64,000 nucleotides of DNA from Streptomyces marispadix. Lineage in GTDB: Bacteria > Actinomycetota > Actinomycetes > Streptomycetales > Streptomycetaceae. The stretch is taken from assembly GCF_022524345.1 (NCBI RefSeq), contig NZ_JAKWJU010000002.1, forward strand, positions 5,880,001 through 5,944,000. Direction: 5' to 3'. A program made the position numbers and the translations under genes. How positions within the stretch are numbered: the first letter of the stretch is position 1; each line of letters starts with the position of its first letter. This document shows, piece after piece, positions 33,284-39,584 of this stretch. A model generated the notes under the pieces. That model ran no database searches. It was not told the origin of the DNA and was given only the letters and a program-made list of their open reading frames with translations.

Positions 33284-35101
33284 ATCGCCCTCCGCACTCA
33301 CACGCACCTCGTCGAGCGCACCCGTGAAGTGCGCCCGGCTGTCGAGCCGCTGACCGAGGTGCACGCCGAACGGCGACCCCACGCTCACCGAACCCGGCAC
33401 ATCGGAGGCGGACACGCTCTCCCCGTCGACGGTCAGCCTCAACCGCCCGTCCCCGCGGCGCAGTTCCGCCTGGTGCCAGCGGCCGTCGCCGTATGAGCCG
33501 TCCGTGGTCACTCGCGCCGTGGCGGAGGGCGCCGGGACCCGCCGTGCGGTGATCGCCGCCGTGATACGGCCGTCCGCCGCGTCCGCCACCAGACGCACCT
33601 GCGGCTGCGAGCCCACGCCGCCCATCCACAGCAGCGGCTGCTCCCCGGAACCCTCAGCACCGCCCGAGTAGCGGAACCACAGCCTCGCGGTGAAGTCCCG
33701 CTCGTGCAGCGGAAGTCGGGCACGGAACGGCAGCCGCACCGCGTCGTCCCGCCCGTCGAAGGCCACGGCACCCCCGTCGTGACCGTCCACCCGGCGTGCG
33801 CCGCCGAGCACCGCGGCGTCATGAGCGCCGGGCGCACGGTCGGCCGTGGTGGGGTCCGGGCCCCGCCGGTCGCCCAGCCAGTCCTCGGTGAACCGCGCGA
33901 AGCGGATCTCGTCGCGGGCGTCCGCAGCGCCGCCCTCGTAGAGCAGGCCCGCGCTGACGGAGGACGCCCGCACCATGTCCGAGTAGCCGGACCAGTCCGC
34001 GGTCACCGTTCGGCCGCGGTCCACGCCCTCCCAGGTCCTGCCCTCGTCGTAGGAGGAACGGACCGTCATGGTGCGGCGCCGCTCGGGGTCCGCGGGCGCC
34101 GCCAGCAGCAGCCGGTCGCCGTCGCCGCCGAACGGCAGCACCGCGCCCTGCACTTGGGGCGTGTAGAGGCCGGGCAGCGCGCGGAAGGGCGCCGTGAAGA
34201 ACTCGCCTCCGCCTCCGGCGACGGCCGCCGTACGGTGCCCCAGATCGGTGCCCTCCGTCTCGCGGGCGCTCACCAGCACCCGGCCGTCGTGGCGTTCGTG
34301 GAGCGTCAGCTCCTGCGGCTTCTGCCGGAAGACGCCGTCGGGCGAGTGCGGACGGCTCTCGGTCGCCCCGCGCCGCCAACTGCGGCCACCGTCGTCGCTG
34401 ATCGCCAGCGCGGCGTGATTGGCGGTGTTCCTGCCGTCGCGCCACGTCTCTCCGTTGACGCCGATCACCAGCCGCCCGGCGTGCGCGCCGCGGCGCAACT
34501 GGATGCCGTGCCCGGGGCCCGTCGCGTACCACGAGTTCCACTCCCCTGAGCGGAGCTGGGCGCTCAAGTCCCGGGGCTGCGACCAGCTTTCGCCGTCGTC
34601 GTCGCTGTACTGGAGATACGGGGAGCGGTCGCACGGCGAATCGCAGTTCTTGCCGTCGCTGCGGCCCGCGTTGAAGGTCTGCGCGAGCAGGATGCGCCCG
34701 CTGCGGCGGTCCACCACGGGCGCCGGGTTGCCGTGGGTGTCGCCCCCGCCCCGGCTCGCCACCCGCAGCGGGCCCCAGGTGCGGCCGCCGTCGGTGGAAC
34801 GCTTGACGACGATGTCTATGTCACCCGCGTCACCGCAGTCGTGCACCCTTCCCTCGGCGAAGGCGAGGAGAGTGCCCTTCACGGTCCGTACGAGTGCCGG
34901 GATGCGGAAGCAGACATAGCCCTTCTCCTGCGACGCCTTGAAGAGCACCTGCTGCGTGAACCCGTCCGCGCCTCCCGGCCGCTCCGGCGTCCCCGCACTC
35001 GCGCTCCCGCCGGGAACGCAGAGCAGCGAGGCGCACAGGGCGAGAAGCACTCCGGCCCTGAACGGCGTCCGACGGGGAAAGCCTGACCTACCAGAACTCA
35101 T
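33233..35101 (-). CDS. secreted exo-alpha-sialidase with C-terminal LamG-like domain
   Basis: A 622-residue secreted protein: signal peptide FRAGVLLALCASLLCVPGGSASA, then a six-bladed sialidase domain. The arginine-triad FRIP motif (YVCFRIPALV) and four Asp boxes (STDGGRTWG, SDDDGESWS, SDDGGRSWR, SYDEGRTWE) are visible; the nucleophile region reads SGLLYEGG. From about residue 450 a concanavalin/LamG-type jelly roll follows (AVAFDGRDDAVRLPF, FTARLWFRYSG, GRWHQAELRRGDGRLRLTVDG, FTGALDEVRVSAEG), probably binding carbohydrate. It releases terminal sialic acid from glycoconjugates outside the cell. No sialic acid uptake or catabolic genes are near. ATG at 35101 has GAAGGGG upstream. Confidence 0.9.
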   Translation of the reverse strand: MSSGRSGFPRRTPFRAGVLLALCASLLCVPGGSASAGTPERPGGADGFTQQVLFKASQEKGYVCFRIPALVRTVKGTLLAFAEGRVHDCGDAGDIDIVVKRSTDGGRTWGPLRVASRGGGDTHGNPAPVVDRRSGRILLAQTFNAGRSDGKNCDSPCDRSPYLQYSDDDGESWSQPRDLSAQLRSGEWNSWYATGPGHGIQLRRGAHAGRLVIGVNGETWRDGRNTANHAALAISDDGGRSWRRGATESRPHSPDGVFRQKPQELTLHERHDGRVLVSARETEGTDLGHRTAAVAGGGGEFFTAPFRALPGLYTPQVQGAVLPFGGDGDRLLLAAPADPERRRTMTVRSSYDEGRTWEGVDRGRTVTADWSGYSDMVRASSVSAGLLYEGGAADARDEIRFARFTEDWLGDRRGPDPTTADRAPGAHDAAVLGGARRVDGHDGGAVAFDGRDDAVRLPFRARLPLHERDFTARLWFRYSGGAEGSGEQPLLWMGGVGSQPQVRLVADAADGRITAAITARRVPAPSATARVTTDGSYGDGRWHQAELRRGDGRLRLTVDGESVSASDVPGSVSVGSPFGVHLGQRLDSRAHFTGALDEVRVSAEGDSLLDLPLDDVGAHARR

Positions 35102-35302
35102 GCACGCCCCTTCCGCGGCCCGGACGACTCGGGCCTTCAACGCGGTTCACGGGATCACGAGATGTACCGGAAGTGCTGTCATCAACATGCCCGTTCGCGG
35201 CGGACGCTACGTGTCGGAGTGCGGGGCGGTACGCGGCCGGGGAAGCGGACGCGGCTCGGCGGAGGGCGGCGGATTCGGGCACAGGGGAACGGAGCCGCGC
35301 AC

Positions 35303-35344
35303 GCAGTGGCGTACAAGCAGTGGCGTACAAGCAGTGGCGTACAA
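35303..35344. repeat. 14-bp tandem repeat, three copies
   Basis: GCAGTGGCGTACAA is repeated exactly at 35303, 35317 and 35331. Confidence 0.9.
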
Positions 35345-35375
35345 GCAGGGGTGCGCACGCAGCGGCGCGAACCAT

Positions 35376-35480
35376 GCCGGTGCGGGCCAAGCCGGTGCGG
35401 GCCAAGCCGGTGCGGGCCAAGCCGGTGCGGGCCAAGCCGGTGCGGGCCAAGCCGGTGCGGGCCAAGCCGGTGCGAACGAA
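35376..35480. repeat. 15-bp tandem repeat, six exact copies plus one variant
   Basis: GCCGGTGCGGGCCAA is repeated six times without change (35376-35465), followed by GCCGGTGCGAACGAA (35466-35480). Read as protein it gives GAGQA or, on the other strand, TGLAR pentapeptides. Confidence 0.93.
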
Positions 35481-35562
35481 GCGGCGCACACGGAAGGGCC
35501 CGGCCGGCGCAGGGGGCGCCTCCCGCCGACCGAGCCCCTATCCCGTGCAGCAGGCGAGACCG

Positions 35563-36435
35563 TCAGGCCCGGCCGGCCGTAGTGCGCAGGGCGAGCCGGT
35601 GCTCACCTGCGTACACGTTCATCGAGGAACCGCGGAGGAAACCGACCAGGGTCAGCCCGGTCTCCGCGGCCAGATCCACCGCCAGTGACGACGGCGCCGA
35701 TACGGCGGCGAGCACGGGGATGCCCGCCATCACCGCCTTCTGCGCCAGTTCGAAGGACGCACGTCCCGAGACCATCAGCACCGCCTCGCGCAGCGGCAGC
35801 GCGCCCTGCTGGAGGGCGCGGCCCACGAGCTTGTCGACGGCGTTGTGGCGTCCCACGTCCTCCCGTACGTCCAGCAGCTCGCCCTCGGCGGTGAAGAGGG
35901 CGGCGGCATGGAGGCCGCCGGTGCGTTCGAAGACCCGCTGCGAGGCGCGCAGCGTGTCGGGGAGGGAGGAGAGCACGGAGGGTTCGAGGCGTACGCGCGG
36001 CCCGGCGGGGTCGTCCGGGTCCTGCGGATCCTCGATGCCCCAGCGTGCCGTCGTACGCACCGCGTCGAGGCTCGCCTTCCCGCACAGGCCGCACGAGGAG
36101 GTGGTGTAGACGTTCCGCTCCAGGGCGATGTCGGGGACGGGGACGCCCGGTGCGAGGCGCACGTCGACGACGTTGTAGGTGTTGCGGCCTTCGTCGGTGG
36201 CGCCCGCGCAGTAGACGATGTTCGCCAGCTCCTCCGCCGAGCCCAGGACGCCCTCGCTGACGAGGAAGCCCGCGGCCAGCGCGAAGTCGTCACCGGGGGT
36301 GCGCATGGTGATGGCGAGTGGCTTGCCGTTCAGCCTGATCTCCAGCGGCTCCTCCGCGACCAGGGTGTCGGGGCGGGTGCTGACCGCACCGTCCCGGATG
36401 CGCAGCACACGCCGTCGCTCAGTGACCCGTCCCAT
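35563..36435 (-). CDS. fdhD: formate dehydrogenase accessory sulfurtransferase FdhD
   Basis: A 290-residue cytoplasmic protein that transfers sulfur from IscS-type desulfurase to the molybdenum cofactor of formate dehydrogenase. Family blocks are VAEEPLEIRLNGKPLAITMRTPGDDFALAAGFLVSEGV, YTTSSCGLCGKASLDAV (the essential CxxC pair), GGLHAAALFTAEGELLDVREDVGRHNAVDKLVG, LMVSGRASFELAQKAVMAGIPVLAAVSAPSSLAVDLA. ATG at 36435 with AGGA 8 bases upstream. It is downstream of the formate dehydrogenase genes in the same direction, but a 237-bp gap suggests its own promoter or a long untranslated stretch. Confidence 0.95.
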   Translation of the reverse strand: MGRVTERRRVLRIRDGAVSTRPDTLVAEEPLEIRLNGKPLAITMRTPGDDFALAAGFLVSEGVLGSAEELANIVYCAGATDEGRNTYNVVDVRLAPGVPVPDIALERNVYTTSSCGLCGKASLDAVRTTARWGIEDPQDPDDPAGPRVRLEPSVLSSLPDTLRASQRVFERTGGLHAAALFTAEGELLDVREDVGRHNAVDKLVGRALQQGALPLREAVLMVSGRASFELAQKAVMAGIPVLAAVSAPSSLAVDLAAETGLTLVGFLRGSSMNVYAGEHRLALRTTAGRA

Positions 36436-36515
36436 TCGGTCCGTCCTGTCGTGCGTGAGGTGGTCGGTGGCCCTGGCCGGTACCGCGGCGCGGGGGCCTG
36501 CGATACCGGCTGACA

Positions 36516-36657
36516 ATCGCCGTCATCTGTCATCTGCCATCCGTCAGACGTCATCTGCCGTCTGCCATCTGGCATCCGTCGCGTGTCATCCGTCAGACGT
36601 GACCTGTTGTCTGTCATCTGTCACGCGTCACCTGACGAGCGTCATCCGTCATCTCTC
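36516..36657. repeat. degenerate CATCTGTC/CATCCGTC repeat tract upstream of fdhD
   Basis: About 140 bases of imperfect 7-8-base units (GTCATCTG, GCCATCTG, GTCATCCG), with an exact 14-base copy CATCCGTCAGACGT at 36538 and 36587. It is noticeably less GC-rich than the surroundings and lies between the ferredoxin-like subunit stop and the fdhD start. Confidence 0.75.
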
Positions 36658-36672
36658 ATGCGCCCGCCGTTC

Positions 36673-37545
36673 TCATGTGCCCGCCGTGTTCCCGCCACCG
36701 ACGTGCTGATAGCCGAAGCGGCCCTTGATGCAGAGATTGCCGTGCGTCACCGGGTTGTCGAGCGGTGAGCTGACCTTGACGATCTCATTGTCCTGGACGT
36801 GCAGCGTGAGGTTGCAGCCCACACCGCAGTACGCGCACACCGTGGTCGTCTGCGTCTGCCGCTCCTCGTCCCAGGTGCCCGCCTCCCGCATGTCGAACTC
36901 CGACTTGAACGAGAGCGCACCCGTCGGGCACACCTCGATGCAGTTGCCGCAGTAGACACACGCGGAGTCCGTCAGCGGCGCATCGTGCTCGGTGGAGATA
37001 CGGGCGTCGAAGCCGCGCCCCGCCATGGAGATCGCGAAGGTGTTCTGCCACTGTTCGCCGCAGGCGTCCACGCACTTGTAGCAGAGGATGCACTTGTCGT
37101 AGTCGCGCACATAGAGATCGTTGTCGATCTTCGGTTCCTCGTTCATGGTGGCCGCGTCCGCACCGAAGCGCTCCGGCTTCGCGTCGTACTCCTTGATCCA
37201 CTCGGCGGCGCGCGGCGTCGTGGACAAGTCCGTGGCGGACGCGAGGAGTTCGAGGACGATCTTGCGGCTGTGCCGGGCGCGCTCGGTGTCCGTGCGCACC
37301 GTCATGCCCTCCTCGGCCTTACGTGAGCAGGCCGGCGCGAGCGTACGGGCGCCCTCGACCTCCACGACACATGCACGGCAGGCGTTCTTCGGGGTCAGCG
37401 TCTCGCCCTGGCAGAGCGTGGGGATGTCCTTGCCCGCGGCGCGGCACGCGTCCAGGATCGTCGACCCCTCCGGTACGCGGGTCGGCTCGTCGTCGAGGGT
37501 GAACTCCACGAGGCGGCGCGGGGGATCGAGCGGTACTGCGGTCAT
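36673..37545 (-). CDS. formate dehydrogenase iron-sulfur subunit (2Fe-2S, 2x[4Fe-4S] and Mo-proximal [4Fe-4S] domains)
   Basis: A 290-residue protein equal to the N-terminal third of NAD-dependent formate dehydrogenase alpha (FdsA/NuoG-like). A 2Fe-2S ferredoxin domain has cysteines at 45, 56, 59 and 73 (TLCQ, NACRAC, APAC). Two [4Fe-4S] clusters follow in CILCYKCVDACGEQ and CVYCGNCIEVCPTGAL. Near the C-terminus CAYCGVGCNLTLHV and LCIKGRFGYQHV form the [4Fe-4S] domain that normally opens the molybdopterin subunit itself. It carries electrons from the Mo site towards the NuoE/NuoF module. The ATG at 37545 overlaps the upstream stop as ATGA, so it is coupled to the NuoF part. Confidence 0.88.
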   Translation of the reverse strand: MTAVPLDPPRRLVEFTLDDEPTRVPEGSTILDACRAAGKDIPTLCQGETLTPKNACRACVVEVEGARTLAPACSRKAEEGMTVRTDTERARHSRKIVLELLASATDLSTTPRAAEWIKEYDAKPERFGADAATMNEEPKIDNDLYVRDYDKCILCYKCVDACGEQWQNTFAISMAGRGFDARISTEHDAPLTDSACVYCGNCIEVCPTGALSFKSEFDMREAGTWDEERQTQTTTVCAYCGVGCNLTLHVQDNEIVKVSSPLDNPVTHGNLCIKGRFGYQHVGGGNTAGT

Positions 37546-38936
37546 GCGTAGGCTCCCAGTCGGTCGATGGCGGACTCCACGGCGTTCCACGCGGTCTGTC
37601 CCAGACCGCAGATCGAGGCGTCGCGCATCGCCTCTCCCACCTCGCGGAGCAACGCGATGTCGTCGGCGCCGTTCGCACCGGCCTTTCCGTTCGCTCCGTT
37701 CGTGCCGTTCCCGGCTGCCCCCGCGCCCAGCCCTGCGCGCTCTGCCAGCCGGTGCAGCGCCTCCTCCTGCCGCACGGTGCCGATGCGGCACGGCACGCAC
37801 TGCCCGCACGACTCGTCGCGGAAGAACTCCGCGATGCGCAGCAGGATGCGCGGCATCGACACCGACGAGTCCAGCGCCAGCACCACCCCGGAGCCGAGCG
37901 TCGTGCCCGCCTCCCTGGTGCCCTCGAAGGTCAGCGGGATGTCCAGCTCGTCGCCTCGTACGAAGCCGCCCGCGGCGCCGCCCAGCAGCACCGCCCGCAG
38001 GTCCTTCGCGGCCCCGGCGAGGGAGAGCAGTTCGCCCAGCGTGGCGCCGAAGGGGAGTTCGTAGATTCCGGGACGTTCGACGTTGCCGGAGACGCAGAAC
38101 AGCTTCGGGCCCGTCGACTTCTCCGTGCCGATCGCGGCGTACGCCTCGGCGCCCATCTCCAGGATGCTGAGCACGTTGACCAGCGTCTCTACGTTGTTGG
38201 CGGCCGTCGGCTTGCCGAACAGGCCCTTCTCCACCGGGAACGGCGGCTTGGAGCGGGGCTCGCCGCGGTGTCCCTCAAGGGAGTTGAACAGCGCGGTCTC
38301 CTCGCCGCAGATGTAGGCGCCCGCGCCGCGCCGTATCTCGATGTCGAAGGCGTAGCCCTGCCCGAGCACGTCGTCGCCGAGCAGCCCGCGGGCACGCGCC
38401 TGCACGATCGCGTTCGTCAACAGCCGCAGTGCGCGCGGGTATTCGCCGCGCAGATACAGATAGCCCCGGTGCGCGCCGGTGGCGTAGCCGGCGATCGTCA
38501 TGGCCTCGATGAGCGCGAACGGGTCGCCCTCCATCAGCACCCGGTCCTTGAAGGTGCCCGGCTCGCTCTCGTCGGCGTTGCACACCACGTAGTGCGGCTG
38601 GTCCGGCTGCGCCGCCGTGGCCTGCCACTTGCGGCCCGTGGGGAAGGCTGCGCCGCCGCGCCCGAGCAGCCCGGAGTCGGTGACCTCCCGCAGCACCCCG
38701 GCCGGGCCGAGCGCGAACGCACGGCGCAGCGCCCGGTATCCGCCGTTGGCACGGTAGGAGTCCAGCGACTCGGGGTCGGCGACGCCGATATGGGACAGCA
38801 GCTTCAGCTCCGGGTCGCCCGCCTGCGGTACGGCGAGCGCGGCGGCGGGCTCCCCGGGCGCGTCCCCCGGGGCACGTGCCGCCGCCTCGACCGCCTCCGC
38901 GGTGGCCGGGGCGATCACCGCGGTCGCATACGGCAC
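37542..38936 (-). CDS. NuoF-like NADH/FMN-binding module of formate dehydrogenase
   Basis: The intact 3' part of the broken fusion gene, about 464 residues from a possible internal GTG at 38936. NADH/FMN motifs GRGGAAFPTGRKW, CNADESEPGTFKDRVLMEGDP, AYICGEETALFNSLEGHRGEPRSKPPFP, the SLBB-like LPFGATLGELLSLAG, and the [4Fe-4S] site ESCGQCVPCRIGT with the later SICGLGQTA are complete, so this module passes electrons from iron-sulfur clusters to NAD+. Whether it is translated alone is unknown: no strong ribosome binding site precedes the GTG. A low-complexity NGTNGANGKAGANG insert lies near the C-terminus. Its stop overlaps the next start (ATGA). Confidence 0.75.
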   Translation of the reverse strand: MPYATAVIAPATAEAVEAAARAPGDAPGEPAAALAVPQAGDPELKLLSHIGVADPESLDSYRANGGYRALRRAFALGPAGVLREVTDSGLLGRGGAAFPTGRKWQATAAQPDQPHYVVCNADESEPGTFKDRVLMEGDPFALIEAMTIAGYATGAHRGYLYLRGEYPRALRLLTNAIVQARARGLLGDDVLGQGYAFDIEIRRGAGAYICGEETALFNSLEGHRGEPRSKPPFPVEKGLFGKPTAANNVETLVNVLSILEMGAEAYAAIGTEKSTGPKLFCVSGNVERPGIYELPFGATLGELLSLAGAAKDLRAVLLGGAAGGFVRGDELDIPLTFEGTREAGTTLGSGVVLALDSSVSMPRILLRIAEFFRDESCGQCVPCRIGTVRQEEALHRLAERAGLGAGAAGNGTNGANGKAGANGADDIALLREVGEAMRDASICGLGQTAWNAVESAIDRLGAYA

Positions 38937-38990
38937 CTCGCCGTGAGCGGGGCCGCCGCGCCCGCTGCCCTGCCCTTCCGGTGAACTCCC

Positions 38991-39010
38991 GTCGGCCGAC
39001 GTCGGCCGAC
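38991..39010. repeat. 10-bp palindromic tandem duplication causing the NuoE-NuoF frameshift
   Basis: GTCGGCCGAC at 38991-39000 is repeated at 39001-39010. The unit is its own reverse complement. Ten bases is not a multiple of three, and deletion of one copy restores the fused reading frame. Confidence 0.9.
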
Positions 39011-39584
39011 GGCTCGTTGGCGGTTCCGGCCGCTGCCGCCCCGGCACCGGGACCGGCCGCCGAGGGGCAGCCGTGCCCGGCCCGTATCGCCAGCGCCGCC
39101 GGCGCCCGTTCGCACAGCCCCAGACAGGGACTGGGCTGCCAGACCGCTCCTTCGCGTGCCTGACCCGCGGGGCCCAGACGCCGCTCGACCTCGGCCTGTA
39201 CGGCGTCCGCGCCGGGCGCCGCCGCACATGCGATGTCCGTGCAGACATGTACGACGGTCGCCGGACGCGGGCGCATGGAGAACATCGAGTAGAACGTCGC
39301 CACCCCGTACGCCTCGGCCGGCGGCACCGTCAGCCTGCGGCACAGATAGGTGAGCGCTCCCTCGCTGATCCAGCCCACCCGGTCGTTGACCGCGTGGAGC
39401 CCCGGCAACAGCAGATCGCGCCGCTCCCGTGCGTCCCGGCCGCCCAGGGCCCAGCGCAGGTCGCCCGTACTGCGGTCGTCCGCTCCCTCCCACGCGCTGG
39501 GCGGCGGCCCGAGCAGGTCGTCGACGGCTGCCTTCTCCTCGTCCGTCGGCTTGCTGTCACCGAAGCGCAGATCCATCGCAGGTC

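Larger units (their letters stand above)
35102..35562. other. 461-bp intergenic region with two tandem-repeat arrays
   Basis: Lies upstream of the sialidase and downstream of fdhD, both minus strand. It holds the 14-bp array at 35303-35344 and the 15-bp array at 35376-35480. Several frames are open across it because the 15-bp unit is a multiple of three; none has a convincing start, homologue or codon pattern, so I do not call a gene. Confidence 0.65.
37542..39576 (-). pseudogene. NuoE-NuoF fused NADH-binding subunit of formate dehydrogenase, frameshifted by a 10-bp duplication
   Basis: From the ATG at 39576 (MDLRFGDSKPTDEEK) a NuoE-type [2Fe-2S] module is read: ALTYLCRRLTVPPAEAYGVATFYSMFSM, CTDIAC and CLGLCERAP supply the four cysteines. 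After NEPSAD the frame runs into non-homologous sequence and stays open to 38275, while the NuoF module continues in another frame. Removing one copy of the 10-bp tandem GTCGGCCGAC at 38991-39010 joins them exactly (NEPSAD-GSSPEGQG) into one 674-residue protein. So the gene is either recently mutated, switchable, or affected by a sequencing error. It starts 8 bases after the catalytic subunit stop. If real, electron transfer to NAD+ would be impaired unless NuoF reinitiates. Confidence 0.75.

Noticed and set aside
35376..35480. CRISPR-like array
   Set aside because: Repeats are 15 bp with no spacers and no cas genes nearby; it is a simple tandem repeat.
35188..35582. possible secreted GAGQA-repeat protein (plus) or TGLAR-repeat protein (minus)
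   Set aside because: The 15-bp unit keeps all frames open, no signal peptide, ribosome binding site or flanking coding pattern supports either strand.
38275..38990. continuation of the NuoE frame after the 10-bp duplication
   Set aside because: Open but without homology and directly over the NuoF module in another frame; best explained by the frameshift, not by a longer NuoE.
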